Assembly (NCBI GenBank): GCA_024305405.1
Contig: JAKNDB010000087.1
Span: 5,396,501 to 5,460,500, forward strand
DNA: 64,000 nucleotides
Source: Dirofilaria immitis
Lineage: Eukaryota > Nematoda > Chromadorea > Rhabditida > Onchocercidae
Direction: 5' to 3'
The translations under genes and the position numbers were made by a program. The notes beneath the pieces are model-generated. The model made no database searches. It had not been told where the DNA came from and saw only the letters and a list, made by a program, of their open reading frames with translations. Shown here piece after piece: positions 12,327 to 26,639 of this stretch (its first letter is position 1; every line of letters starts with the position of its first letter).

Positions 12327-15300
12327 TATAATTTACTTTTAAAAAAGAAAGTTTCAAGGAAATAATTAGCAAACATCTTCAAAAAAATATTAATTAGAAC
12401 TATCCAAATTATTAAATATGTGAACGGATGCGTGCTATAAGTTTAAATTTACTTTTTGATTTATTTTTTCTTAATTTGAAGTAAAATAAATAGGAAATCA
12501 TTAATGACAACCAAACGATTTGCACTTCTGAAGTATTAGCGGCATTCGCGGCAAAATTATTTTTTTATTGGCTCTACGTCAAAATTCCTAAGATCGTCTT
12601 TTGGAGATATGCGGAAATTGAATACAACTCAGTTACACCTTCTTCGCTGATCTTTATTATTTAAAGGTAACTGCTTTCTTGATATACGCATCTGACCTTT
12701 TCGAAAACTTTTTTCATCCTTTAATCCCTAGCTGGAAATATTCACTTTGCAAGCAAGATGAAGAACTTATTGTCTGCCTCTAGTATTTTACGTCGAATAT
12801 ATGCTTTTGAACATCCATGCTTTCATTACGACAGAAAAGACTGGATTAAAAGGCTTTCTGACAAATTGCTCTAAGACATATCAGATGCAGATTATCACTA
12901 TTTATCTAAACAAACAAGGGATTATTATAATCCATCTAATCAAAAATTCATTTTGTAAATGAATAAATCAGGACAAAATTGCTGACAGCGAGAATTCGAA
13001 AAAAATCGCATTTACGACAGTCAAACTTAATGTCGAGATATTGCTTCACGTAAATTTCAGTTGGACATTGTTATAATAACAAAATGTTGGTAAAGGCGTA
13101 AAAATATATCAAAATAATTCACAGATCTGAAAAAAACCAAGAGAACAGCTTAGAAAACCATTTTATTTAAATAGATCCCGACAGTTTATCTCTCAAACAT
13201 TAAATAGAACCTGCTGTTCAGGATGGCAGTTATCATCGACTTTATCATTCCTCACACTCATACAATTATTAGTTTTTTAAAAAAATTTGACAGATATCTT
13301 ACTTTAGTTGAACAGAGCCAATCTATCTGTGTCTTGATTAATAGATCTTTACCAATTATCTTTTTTCAGAAATAATATAATAGAAAAAAAAATTATATTC
13401 TTGTTTCTGTAATTTTTTTCATGAAATACTAAAGATCAAACATAAAAAGTCAAACATGATTTAAAGGAGAGGGAAGTATTTCTTCAGTCGTTAAATAATA
13501 ACCAGAATGAGACCTGATTACTATTTCAAGTTTAATTCCTTTCCTATTTTAAATTCATCCTTCCATTACTTCTACGATATCTCTTCATCATAGTATTTCG
13601 TGTCATATCTGTATCAGTTGTGTACTAAAGTGCACAACGCTCACCTGAATAATAAATAAGTCGAAGACTCTAGAAATCATATTGCTTTGAAAAGTATCAT
13701 ATATAAAATGACGAGAAAGATAGATACTGTAGTTAGGATAGGCAAAAAAGTTAATAATTATCAACCTCCAAATTGCATGGAAAGTAGAAAAATATTTCAA
13801 AGATAAAATGTGCCATGCTACTGGAGAATAATCTACCTCTTTTTGTGGGTTGGTAAAAGCGTATAACAAATAAATTACCAAGTGACTACATTAAATATTC
13901 AATACTCCTGAAAACCTCAAGGAAGCAAGCTGATCCTCCATGTGTGTTCATGTTGTGTTGAATTCATCCTTCATAATAACAACAAATCGGGTTGCCATTA
14001 TGACGTCCTTAGCCAGTGAAGAAAGATATGCCACTTTGCTAGAATGGTTCGATGGGATGGTTTCAGGGTGGAGGTGGGAGCAGTTTTGTGAGTTACGAAA
14101 TGCGAAGCTTGATAAATTTAGATTTTTTATTTTATACTTCAGAACTATTTATTCTTCATTTTTTTTAATATGTAGCACCATCTTGTAGTTTATACGTGGA
14201 AATCTCGATTGTTTTTGTCATTAATATATTACTAACGTTAACGAGATGAATAATTTACTATTTGATTAAATTAACTAGTATTTTAAGTATTGAGAATATT
14301 GAAATTATGATTTAAAAACAATTTATACAACATTATACATTATAATACACCATTCAAGACAAAATATGTTTTTGCATAGGGATGTAGTACAAACAGTTAA
14401 AGTTGTGCATGTGAACAAAGTTGTGTCAATCACTAATGGGTTTCTAGTTAGACTTGACTTATCTGTCAATACGAGCTTACGGTGATGGTGATGTATAGAT
14501 TATTAATGCTGCTATTATTTTTAGAATGATAACTTTCATCGGTGTGCTCTTGGTTCTGCTCTCATTTTTGAATATGAAAGCAGCAGACATATTGGTCATG
14601 TCATGCTCATTGTTTCCGGTTCATCGATTTGCGATGCGTATTTTCGCCGAAAGTTGATAAAAGGAAAACACAGCCTTACGTGAATATGACTTTCGGAAGG
14701 TATCTCTCATAAGTTGCCTAATGTTAATTAGAATGATTTGATTCGTTCATGGCAGTTAAACTGAAGTTTCAAAAGATTTATTAATATATTCGCAGAAAAA
14801 ATTATTAGATCTTTGCATTCGATAACTTTTTTTCTCAATTGTTGAACAGTTAAAAGAGAAATGAATGGATAAGTGACATTTCTTATTTATTACGACATTT
14901 ATGTTTTAGCTACTCTTCTTATAAATTGCAACTGTCCTTAGTTATTTTCATATTTCTCTCTGGTTGCCATTGTCTTGCATTACCGTGTACTTCGAAATAT
15001 CAAATTTAAGTGGAAACAAGAATCAGAATTTGTTATCCAATCATTGATATTATGTTTTACAGGGCAAAATTAGTCTCCCAAAAAGAATAAGCGAGATCTT
15101 CTGGAGGGTAAAAATGTCAAATCAAGAAATAAGTGATTTACATTTGTAACGAAGTCGTTCAATATATTCTCAGGAGTCAGTGATGATATGCAGCAAATAA
15201 CGGCTTGGTTGGCGAGCATCAAAGTTAATATCTATATTTTGTTTCCTGCAATATCCTGTGATAACGTCTTTCAGTAGGAGGTTCGTTGTGTATTTAAACA

Positions 15301-17287
15301 GTCATCATTTCCTGAAATCACATTTTGTTCTATATGGCGCTCGTGAGAAAATAATTGGCAGTCAAAAATACAAAATTTTGCCAAAATCTATTGTTTTGTT
15401 CGACTTAATGGAACTAAAACTACTTTGGTTTCAGTTAGAACTGATTGAAATTTTATTTCAATTTTATTATTAAGTTTTCCTTTATCTTTTATTGTTTTTG
15501 GGTTTTGCTTAATGGGAAGAAATTCGAAAAGTTTGTTTTCCTTTTATTTAAATAGCATCATTTCAATCGCTATTTACAGACTATTCCAAAATTAAACATT
15601 AATGGAAAAATCAATCCAAGATTTCGATGTTTTGGTGAAAATTTTACAGCAGTAATTGTGGACGATTTCCATAATCTATGCGGTCTGCTGTTGGTTGATT
15701 TCCAAAAAAGTGTATTTCATCGCAAATAGTCATCCTAATTCTCCGAGTTTTTGCCTGCTTCTGGCATTGGATATATTTTGTTTCACGATGCTTCATACGT
15801 TATAATTTCCATGTCCATATGTTATTACCAATATCACAAGGACATTATGGAAGCCCTATATGAGGATTAGTATTTTAAAATTGAAAATCATCCTATTAAC
15901 AGCTAGTTTAGGAAAACAATATGCTTTATATTATATGAAATCCTTAAAATTTTGTAAAATTTTCCGAGTTTCATAAAATTTCTGTTTTAGACTTTTTGCT
16001 TAATTTAGGACATTCAAAAGCATGAGTGCATATCGGAATTCACTGACGTCACATTGAGGTTCGCACATTAGTGAGGCATTTTGACTAACCTATCCTCTTT
16101 AATTAATTTTTAAGATAGATCTAAAAATTTAATTTGAATTCTTTTCAAGAAGTAAAAAGTGATTTAGATGTGGGAAATGTTTTATAAATCCTATTTACCA
16201 CTATTTTACTTCAGTTCGAAAAAAATTTTTTTAGTGTACTACAGCTTTTTCAAAAAAATTTTTGTTTAAGTTTGTCCATTTTATTTATGAAATAATTGCA
16301 TTTTGGATTTATCTATATTTGCTATTAGGAGGAAATTAGATTTCGCTATAATCTTTCTATCTTTTTTCTTTTTTTCACATTTTGAAGAATCAGATATGAC
16401 AGCAGATGTTTCAAATTTCACATTCTCTTTCTGATGCTAATGAATTGAATTTCCTATATTACTTTTTGGTAGTTATCATCTTGTCTGTGATAAGCATTAT
16501 CTTTTCAGTGTTGTTTTTGATTTATTACATCTTGATGAGATTCGTCTTGAAAGTAATAAAAGTTGTAAGAAATTAAGAGATCATTGGAAAACAGAAATAA
16601 TCTAGTGGCTTTTTGTCCTTTGCAGTGTTTTTCTGTATCGATTATGTTTCAAAAAAAACAATATTTTTTGATTACATTTTATTATTGTCTGTTTGTGATT
16701 ATTGCTTAATCAATTCTAGAACACTTTTTTGTGTCAATGTTTAATATTGCATCATGTTTTTTGATTCGTAAAAGGGGCCAACAATTTTGTGTTCATTTCA
16801 AACGTATAGTACGTTGATTTTCCAGTCTTCTTATCACTATTTCATAATTTTCATAATTATTTATATTCTCTGTGTTTGAATATTTTTTCCGTAATTTTAA
16901 ATAATATTAGTCATTCAATAATTTGTATGTTGTGTTCAAAGTGATAATTTTTAGTACTTCTCGAAAAGCGACGTAGTAAAAATAGACATAGTAAAAAATT
17001 TACGAATCTTTCAACATACTGATGATATATATCATCTGATTTCAGCATAATTTTACTTTAGAATCTTCTTGATTATGCTAAAAATGTTTTTCAAAATTAA
17101 ACTGAATTTAAAGGAGTTCGGTTTTTATATTCTATTGAAGTTTTATTCAAGATTTTCTTCGAAATTAAGTTCACTTATTGGAACCAGTAAGCTCACAATA
17201 TTGATTTTTTTGGGATTCGATTTTACGGTAGTTTCGACATTACGTTGTTTGAAGTAATTTGTTTGTTTTTTTCGAAAGTTCTGTAAT
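12327..17287. other. Gene-poor interval before vps-35
   Basis: Apart from the weak exon candidates at 14.0-15.2 kb I see only A+T-rich sequence. The last few hundred bases should carry the vps-35 promoter. A possible acceptor (TTTTTTCGAAAG) precedes the vps-35 ATG. Confidence 0.45.
13996..15223 (+). other. Weak candidate exons of an unrecognised gene
   Basis: Three short open segments look more protein-like than their surroundings. The first, from an ATG at about 14000, begins MTSLASEERYATLLEWF and ends at a good donor (TTTTGTGAGT) near 14091. The second follows TTTTACAG at about 15062 and reads GKISLPKRISEIFWR before GTAAAA. The third follows TTCTCAG at about 15173 and reads VSDDMQQITAWLASIK before GTTAAT. 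Their phases do not join cleanly and no family is recognised. They may be parts of one small gene or chance. Confidence 0.2.
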
Positions 17288-20200
17288 ATGATGGAAAGAA
17301 ATTTAGGAAAAGAAATGACAAAGAGTGATGATGCGCATATGTTGAAGTCGGAGCAGGAGAAGTTACTGGAAGAAACATGTCTTGTAGTGCGTTCTTTATC
17401 GTTTGAAATGAAACGCTGTTTGGATAAAGGTGCTTTAATGGATGCATTAAAGCATGCTTCATAGATGCTTGCGGAATTGCGTACTGGTACACTTACACCA
17501 AAGTATTACTACAGGCTTTGTAAGAGTTTCAAAATTTCGATATCATAAGTCGAAGTTAGCAAATCTAGTTTGTATTGCTTCAAATTTAATGTAATGAAGC
17601 TGAAGATATTACAAATTATTGAGGGACAGCAATTTGATAGCTAAGATCATATCTTTTTCGAATTAATTTAGAAAATAGTACACATCATTATTGTATGTTT
17701 TTTAAATTCGTTTCAGGTTCTTGATGTATTTTTTTAAATGATCTGTGATAGTATATATATATTCCTTTCAATAATAGGAAAGATGACATTGATCCACGTT
17801 ACGACAGAATAGTTTAGTATATATATATATATATATATAGGAATATGTATATATATGTATATGGTAATTTTATTTATTTCTTCGATGTTAATACGTCTTC
17901 TATTTACTTTCTTACATCAAAGCTTCTGTTTTTCACTCATTCAGAAATCGAATTTAAACTCTTGAAGCATTTCTGTTTCAGATGTTGATGTGACCAATGA
18001 ACTGCAGTATTTAGAAACACATCTTACTGAAGATTATGAAAAAGGAAGAAAAGTCGCTGATTTATATGAACTTGTCCAATATGCTGGCAATGTTATTCCT
18101 CGCTTGTAGGTTTCCACTGCTAATGTTCACTTCGTAATTCCGTTTCTTGGTTTTATTTAATTTATAGAGTTAAAATATTTAATTTTATAATATGAAATAG
18201 TAGCGTGTTTAAAATAAAACGAATGTTGTGGAAAAAGTAACTTAGCCAATGTTATGATAGTTTTATCCGATCAATTTTTAAAATAAAATATTTTAGATAT
18301 TTATTAATAACTGTTGGTGTCGTATATATAAAACTGGAGGAAGCGAATGCTCGAGATATATTGAAGGACTTAGTTGAGATGTGTCGCGGTGTGCAGCATC
18401 CTCTTCGCGGTCTTTTTTACGTAATTATTTGTTACAGTGCACTAGAAATTTGTTGCCAGATGTGGAAGAGAGTGATAAGTAAGTTCTTTATTATTTTATT
18501 GAAATAACTGTTTAAAATTTTAAAGTAACTGAAGTTATTATTTTTTGCTTTTTACATATTAAAGAAAATGTAGATGAATGGTGGCATTCTTTTTTAATGT
18601 GATTATAAATTCACTTAATTATCAATTTCTCCAATTAATTTGTCAAAAAAAATTATATAGTGTAGCGAAAATTGTTTTAGTAACGATCATGGTGACGTAC
18701 GAGATGCAATCGATTTCATTATGATGAACTTTGCTGAAATGAATAAATTATGGGTTCGAATGCAGCATCAGGGGCCAAGTCGAGAGAAAGACAAACGTGA
18801 ACGTGAACGACGAGAATTACGAATCCTAGTGGGAACAAATCTTCTTCGACTTTCGCAGCTAGAAAATCTAAATGTTAATATTTATCGCAAGGTTTGTTTT
18901 AGACTTTTATAACTTTTGGTTTTAATATTGAAACATTTTGAGATATAACGGTTATTGACATCTATTATTTATTTGATTTTCAAATATTTAATAGTGATTC
19001 GAAATTGATAGAGATTGATTAAAAATTGGAATTTCCAGATTGTGCTGCCAGGAATTCTGGAACAGGCCGTATCATGCAAAGATGCGATATCCCAAGAGTA
19101 TCTTATGGAATGTGTTATTCAAGTTTTTCCAGATGAATATCATTTAGCAACTTTGCATGAATTTCTCCATGCTTGCTCCGAACTGGATCAAGGTGTTCAG
19201 GTAGATTTTATTTTGTTTCAATTTGAGAATTACGTATCTCATTTATTTTCAGGTTTTCTTCATTCTCGAAATCCAAATACGTAATTTGACTGTATCTTTT
19301 AACGATTTTATCAATTAGTATGATTCGTTTGCAGATAAAGAATGTTTTCATAGCTTTAATTGATCGCCTTGCCATCTATGCATCATCTGAAGATGTTGAA
19401 ATTCCTAGCGACTTGCCACTATTTGATATTTTTTCGGAACAAACACAATCAGTGATAATGAGTCGGGAAGGAATGGCACCGGAAGATATCATTTCTTTGC
19501 AAGTTTGTTTCTTAGAATTATGCTTTAATATCTATAAGACCTATTGTTTTCAATCAAATCTTTAGTAAAGCAGCATTCAAAAGACTAGGTTTATTTGCTT
19601 GGTTTAGACACATACATGAATATATTTATTTTTAGACTACTCTGGTTAACTTTGCTTTGAAATGCTACCCAGAAAGAACTGATTATGCAGATGTGGTCTT
19701 CGCTACTACAGCAAATGTTTTTATCAAATTTAAGATATCAAGGTAAATAATAATTTTTGATTTTATTATTAATCAGTGTTTAGTTGGAATATTCCTCTTT
19801 CAAAATGTACTCTCTCTTTTATGCTAATCAACCTTGAAGAGAGCTTTCCTATCTAAATGCATGTTTCGAGTTATAGACTTGTTACTAACAAATTTATAAA
19901 AGTTATTATTGTAGAATGTTTTAATACTCGCTCATTTTTTTCCATTTAGAGCTCCGTACAATAGCGTTGTTGGTCGCGATATTATGAAAATTTTGCGAAT
20001 CCCAATAGATCATTACAATAACATTGACAAATTACTCCAATTGGAGCATTATGGCGATGTTTTAGAATTGATGGATTACCGAGGTAGAACCCAGACAGCA
20101 GCACATATTTTACAGATGATAGTGGAAAATGTTTGTTTGCTTGTTTGCATTACAAAGAAATTGATTTAACAGATGGAATGGAATTTTTTTAAACTTGATT

Positions 20201-23200
20201 TCAAAATTGTATGGTTTTAGAGATTTTCCTACAGGTTTCTTCTGTGGAAGATTCAAAAACATTCTATAATAGATCATATTGTGCATTTTAGGATGCAGTT
20301 TTAACAACAATGGAGGCAGTGGAGAAATTATTGAATTTAATTGAGCCATTGTTGGTGGATCAAGAAGATCAGCCTGATGACCTAAGAATGAATGAAGAAT
20401 TTGCTGATGAGCAAGCCCTTGTTTCACGATTTGTCAACCTCATTCATGCTCCCACAACGGATCAGCAGTTTTTGGTATATTTTAATAATTTGGGAAAATA
20501 TGGCTAAAAAAATATGTAAACATCAATAAGAAAAAATTATGAATGTTATACCACAGAATAATAAATTTATTTGCGAAATATATATCCCGAATTATAATAT
20601 ATATCCCGAATGACATTTCCTAACGAGGACTTTAGGTTGTAGATATTATTTTTTTCATCGTGTACTGTCTCGTCCTATATACATTCAAATATATTGATTT
20701 TTTTTTGTCACGAGCCATCATTTACAGATAATCAGTGCAGTGAGAAAACGTTTTGGTGCTGGTGGACGTTATCGTATTCAGTACTCATTGCCTACTATTA
20801 CATTTGCATTGTATCAGTTAATTGTTCGCTATGCAGCTGAAACCGATGATGTTTGTTGTTTTTAACTAGTTATATTTTCTGGATATTATGATTGAATTAT
20901 AACTTAGTCATCATTTTTCATCAGAAAATAAAAAGCAAGCATCGAATCTAATTAGATCTTTCCATTTTATTCTTTTTATTCTAAATTTCTGGCATCTTAT
21001 ATTTTCTAAATATTGTATTTCCAACTACAGAAAAAGCGTGATGCAAAACTTCAAAAAATGTTTGTTTTTTGTATGCATACAATAGACGCTCTGGTTTCAT
21101 CAGCAGAACTTTCACAGTTACCAATACGATTATATCTTCAGGTCCGTATTTTAGATCATATTTTATTAAAAATTAATTTTTCCTTATTTTATTATAATGT
21201 TTGCACTACTTTATGACATCAAAATTCTTGGAGAAAATGCTTTGTTGAGTTATAAATGAAAAACTATGAAATAACTGACTCACTAATATGAAATGAGCTG
21301 TTTGCTCATATTAACCTGTATATTGCAGGAGTGCTAATAGCTGACCAGATCAAATTTGAAAATAGCGTAATCGTTGCATATGAATTCTTTTCCAAGGTTT
21401 ATTATTTTTAGATTTTTTGAGCCAACATTATATAATTATAAGCATATGTTGAGAATTCTCGATACCATTTCTTGTTAACCTTTTGCAGGCTTTTTCCATT
21501 TATGAGGAGGAAGTTGCTGATAGTCGAGCACAGCTTGCGGCCATATCATTGCTTATAGGTGTGAATGTATTTCATACCAATGCATATTTTTACAACTGGA
21601 TCTTTTTCTTTAATTTTTTTGGATTTATTATAATATGCTTTTTTCAAATGATGATTTAGACTCTGGGAGATAATAATGGGTGTAACTCGTGAAGCTTTTC
21701 GAAATGATGTTTTGTAATCTTAAATTTTGCTTTGTTAGTGAATTTTGGAAACAAATTTCAGGTACTCTTGAGCGAGTAAAATGCTTTACGGAAGAGAATC
21801 ATGAACCGCTACGTACTCAGTGCGCTCATGCTTCAGCCAAGCTTTTTAAAAAGCTGATCAGTGTGTAGCAGTTTGCTTGGTAGTAAGTTTATTGAAATTT
21901 TTTTAATAAAAAGAAGTTAAGACGAATATATAGAAATATCATGATATGAATCAGAACCCGTCGGTATTTTTTCGGAACAAGCTGCAAACAATTCACCATT
22001 TCTAATATTGCAGTTCGAGTATAACCATAATTTAAGAATCTTGCAGAACGAAAATTAAAAATATGGAAATAATACTTATTAGCAGAAAAAATTTATAATG
22101 AAACGTATTGTTTTGTTGAGGCACACCTGTTTTGGAATGGCCGTACAGCAGACAAGGATCTTCCAATGAGAGATTTTGTGCAGGTCTTTTAATTTCATCT
22201 TTTGTTATTGTTATGCAAAAAGAAGTGAATGATTGGCAATAGAACTTGTGCGATTTTGTTCTCTTGAACGCCTTAAAAACTGTGTGTGCGAACTGTTCAA
22301 GTTCGTTATGGAAAACATTGGATAAAAGCAAATGAGTCTAAATATTATTATATCTTTTCCATGTTGTGAACTGCTTGAAAAAGCTTTACGTGTTGCATCT
22401 CAATGCATGGATCCAGTCGTTCAAGTACAACTTTATATAACTGTCTTCAGTCACTATCTTTATTTTTATGAAGCTGGTTGTGATCAGGTTGGTTTTTAAG
22501 AAATTGACTTTAGGTATTTTATAAAAGTTCTTTTATAAATGTCTTCGATATTGATAGAAATCAATAAGAAAGATTACACTTTGCTCAGAAATAATAAAAT
22601 TTTAATTAAACTAAGGGATAATACCGATGATAACAATAACATTTTTAATTTACTTATTATAGATTACAGTCGATATATTGAATCAAGTTATTGGAAAGAT
22701 TCGTGAATTAATTGTACAACTGGAACCGTCCAATGAAGCGGAACAAATTACTACGTATTTTAACGTAATATTTTCAAATTTTCTGGTATGTACGGCCTTA
22801 CGCATAATCACCGTATATAGAAACCCCTCTAATTCTACTCTGAATTTAAATTTTGAGTCTACAAATTTTGATTTGTTCCAACAATTGATTTTCTTTAGTT
22901 TTTGTTATATCTGTCATCAAAGGTTCATTTTTCAACAGAGATTTTCTTAAATATTTTGAATGGATATGGAACGATTGTTATTATTTCGATATATAATTTT
23001 GTTAGATAACTTCTAGGTAATTCTTGGATATTTAGCGGGACAGGAAATTCAGCTATAAAATAAAAGCGCTGTTTGTTTATTAATGGATTTATAATAGATG
23101 ACATGTGCTTCGATTATGATAGGGATATGTAAGCAGTTTGTGCGAATAATATTAAAATATCTATCCTTCACCCTATTTATTAAATAATTTGTCATTCATA

Positions 23201-23408
23201 AATGAAATAATTAACAATGTCTTCTAGGAGTGACGGCAATCATGTTTACTAGGGACATGCTTTAAAATTCAGTTCTTAACTACATTTTTAAAAAATGAAA
23301 AATCATTTAAACCGTTTTTGTAACACTTTTTAGTTAACGATAGCGCATATCAGAATTCTTATGGAAAGCGATGATTCCAATATAAGTTACGATGGCATCG
23401 TTACTTAA
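17288..23408 (+). CDS. vps-35: Vacuolar protein sorting 35 (retromer cargo-recognition subunit), 18 exons
   Basis: VPS35 is the large alpha-solenoid of retromer. With VPS26 and VPS29 it retrieves cargo from endosomes to the Golgi and plasma membrane. Exons: 17288-17519, 17982-18105, 18297-18478, 18681-18891, 19039-19200, 19335-19502, 19636-19742, 19950-20130, 20292-20474, 20728-20850, 21031-21141, 21329-21396, 21489-21558, 21762-21882, 22121-22183, about 22369-22487, 22663-22764, 23334-23408. Diagnostic segments are the family N-terminal [15 protein letters not shown], then [51 protein letters not shown] and [19 protein letters not shown]. The C-terminal exon ends SYDGIVT, like the family's YEGLIL end. 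The model is essentially full length. Defects: an in-frame TAG at 17462-17464 where the family has Gln, and one-base losses near 18413-18418, 21329 and 21852. The acceptor of the exon near 22369 is unclear. Confidence 0.95.
17818..17864. repeat. AT-dinucleotide microsatellite in vps-35 intron 1
   Basis: A run of about 11 TA units followed by degenerate ATATGTAT repeats, within the first intron of vps-35. Confidence 0.9.
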
Positions 23409-25619
23409 GATTTTCTTTGAGTACATTGAATTTTATTTTGATCAATGGATTGCTTTCGCAGTGAGCATCGTAAAGCATGGTATTTCTCTTATATATCCAA
23501 CGATTTTTTTCTTTCTTTTTACATTGCGATACACAATTTTCAAACTTTTGTTTTTTAGAAAATCTGAAATCTTAGACAAACAAAATTTCCTATTTCAGTT
23601 TTTTTGCCTTGATTAATATAAGCATCTAAAGTTTTGCTACCTTATTTTCGTAGAGTTTCTCAAAAAAGATCTGTGAAAAATTTCTTAAAAAAACTTTTGA
23701 ATTTTTTTCTTCTTCGATGAGTGGAAATTCGCAATTTTTCATAACCAGAATTTTTAATCTATGTGTTAAATTCTAGACCGCTAACTTTTTTATTGTTTAT
23801 TAAAAAACAATCTACCAAGCATATTCTACTAATATGCATAAACAAAGAAATATATGCTCTGCGTAGATTTGCTTTGCAATCAGTAAAAGCAATCATTTAA
23901 TTTTGCGATATATAATTAGTTCAAATTTTTTATATTTTCTGGTTTCAACTTTTGTATCAGTAGTTTCATAACAAATATTAATTTATCTAAATCTCATCGA
24001 TGTATTGTTTGGTAAGGTGCTTAGTTCATTGAATAAATCTTGTTTAAATTTCCAGAATATTAAAAAATTTTTGAAAATTTAAGTAGAAGCAAAAATGAAT
24101 ATTGAAGTTTATTTTTATACCAACGTTCAGCATCGGACAGTTTCAACGGAGGAATAGGAGTTTATAGAAAGTACTTCTCGATGATATACTTCCTTTTATC
24201 GATTAATTTTCATTTGAGTTGTGTTGTTATGTTGACTGTCAAAACTGTGTCTCTCTTGGTGATTAGGAACATAATAATTTTTTTTTGGAAGAACATACTG
24301 CACGTTTTACATCATTCATTATTTCTTCTTTAGTGGTATGTAATAATACGGTAATTCGGAAAGCTGTTCCTTTATTTTTACATACTTAAAAAAATTAAAA
24401 AAACTCTAAAAACGACAATAAGAGGAAAAGATTTTGAAGTTATAATACGATGATCAAGCGGTAGATCAAGTTTAAAACTAGGTAATATTTTGGTGCTAGT
24501 ATTGGCGCTATTTTACCATAATTGAAACTTTCTACGAGATTTTTAGGAACTTTCTAGATTTTTAAAAATTTCTTTGTAATTTACAAATGAGAATAATGCA
24601 GTACTTTCTTTCAAACAAACACAGTTTAAAGTAGACTCCGTATGCTCGTTGTCATATTAAGCATATCAAAAGTATAATTGAAACTGATGAAAGTAATTTA
24701 TTATTTTGACAGATAAATTCTTTTTCACAGTTCTTTCATGCAATTATTGGTATTTTTAAATGTAAATTTTTTGAAAAACTTTAAATATTCTTTAGTTTGA
24801 AACCTCAATAAAATGGGAAATTTATGTTGACGTGTTAATTGAAAGGAAGTGTGGCATATTCATAAGTTTATCTCTTGAACTACGCATTTGTATTGTGGTT
24901 ACCTATTTTCGTTCCATAGTTCTTTTTACCATCTTTTACATTGTATATTTTAAAAGCAAAGAATAAATTGTATTTACTGTTTAGAAATTGACTATCTGCA
25001 TTTTTAAAAAATTTTTATCGACGGTGAGGAGATCATACATCAAATTGATACATGTTGCTATCACTTTATTCTGTTCGTGATGTTCAAACTACTGTTTTGT
25101 TTGTCGTTCGTCGTATGAAATTATGAGCTTTTATACATGAGTGCGGTTACATCATCTCTGTGTATTTTGCATATGTGGATTATTCAATAAAAAGTTACTG
25201 GTATTTGTTTTGCCTTCTGAATTTAAGTTTAGTTCCGAAAACAATGTATAATATTTTTTTATTGTATCTTTTATTTAATTCTCCTTTGAATCATTTGTTT
25301 CAAATTGAAGATGGATCAATTAGTCACAAATGTCTTAAATGATTTGTTGTTTATCCATCAGGTCGATCAGGATTGCTCTGTATAGCTTTGGGCAAGTGCG
25401 CTTCCATTAATGATCTTAATGAAAAAGAGCAGAATCGCTTCCATTTAAAACAGGAGGTTACCAGTTGTAATCGCTAAATATTAGGCAAGTTTAATTAGCT
25501 TTCTGATGATGTGAATGGAAATTGAAATTATAAAAAAACAAAAATTGTATGGAAATTTTGCTACACAATAAATAATATTGTTTAGGTGTAATTCTCCTTC
25601 CTGCCTCTCCCTCTCCCCT
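23409..25619. other. Intergenic, nothing recognised
   Basis: The vps-35 3' flank and A+T-rich spacer up to the retrotransposon. A pyrimidine-rich tract at 25591-25624 lies immediately before the element. No protein-like exon was found. Confidence 0.5.
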
Positions 25620-25624
25620 CCTCC

Positions 25625-26157
25625 CGAAATCCAATTTCCTAAGGAGAGAATTTTCTTTTATGTTGGGTTTGCACGATATTATAAACACAATATTGTGCTT
25701 ACGCAAAAATTCGAATCAAATGAGCAATACAAAAGAATACCAAGTGTGAACACAGAGAAATCCAAAGAATATGAATAGTATCGCAACGCTTACTGATAGG
25801 CCATACGTTTTTTGGATCTTGTCGTTTTTCTTTCGTAAAGCCACGCCGCTTCTCGTATCTTCGAATTGTCCTCGAGACTGTCGCCCCCATCTAACCGTTG
25901 ATTCGTTATCGACTTGTCCCTCAAGCTTAGGTAATTAGATCGCAATCGCTCCCTTGTATATTCTTCGGCTTGTCGACCTTAGACGGATTGATCTCATTCT
26001 GTTAACCGGTGAGTAATCGTGTGCTTTGATTGAGAACATCCTTACATCTTTCCCCTTTAGCCTATTGATCTCATGATTTTGACGAGCTCTTTGCATCAAT
26101 GTCCTTTTAACATTTTACCTATATATAATTGTTTACATGTGTCGACTTTCGCCGACA
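25625..26157 (-). repeat. 3' LTR of the BEL/Pao element
   Basis: About 533 bp aligning along its length with 31495-32035. On the minus strand it begins TGTCGGCGAAAG at 26157. Its plus-strand left end is set by the CCTCC duplication. Shared blocks include GATATTATAAACACAATATT and TTAACCGGTGAGTAATCGTG. Just inside the element the minus strand has a purine-rich GCTGGGGAA next to the LTR start, a plausible polypurine tract. Confidence 0.9.
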
Positions 26158-26189
26158 TTCCCCAGCGAAAAGCACAATGCCTTCGGTTG

Positions 26190-26600
26190 TAGTTTTATTC
26201 AACCGAACATCGTCTCTTCATGGTACTCAGTCCTCGGCGATATATTTTCGTCTGGATTCGGAGTTGTGTTCTTCATCTTTTCGTCAACCACACTTGTTGC
26301 ATCGTCGGCTTTGAAAGGATACAACACGTTGATTGGCCTCGCTAAGTATTTTCCGTTGGACATTTTCACCAATGCAGTTCTTACTGTTCCATCCTTTCCC
26401 TCTTTGAATTCCCTTGTTCTTGCTAACTTCCACGATCGTCGCGGAGTGTCTTTTTCATCTACTAATACAATTTCTCCCATTATTGGCGTTCGATCTTTCG
26501 TGCTTTTAGGATTTATGTGTTCCTTTTGTGTTCGTTTCCTGAGACTTATTAAATATTCTCGTTTTCACGTTTCCAAAACGTATCGAGTACCTTTAATATC
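26190..26600 (-). pseudogene. C-terminal domain following integrase (BEL/Pao)
   Basis: The minus-strand reading of 26199-26480 starts MGEIVLVDEKDTPRRSWKLA and continues to MSNGKYLARPINVLYP. This is the small beta-rich domain found after integrase in BEL/Pao polyproteins. This block is open, but it is cut off from the rest by frameshifts. Confidence 0.75.
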
Positions 26601-26639
26601 CCCATCCAATATTTAATAAGTCGTTCCTTTGTATCTGGG

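Noticed and set aside
13603..13881. 92-codon hydrophobic frame on the minus strand upstream of the cyclase gene
   Set aside because: Composition is that of A+T-rich noise, with no acceptor, family similarity or signal-peptide-like start that would join it to the cyclase exons.
22032..22331. 99-codon frame on the minus strand
   Set aside because: It overlaps vps-35 exon 15 and its flanking introns on the opposite strand and is a shadow.
26137..26616. 159-codon frame on the plus strand
   Set aside because: It is antisense to the BEL/Pao C-terminal domain and to part of the LTR.
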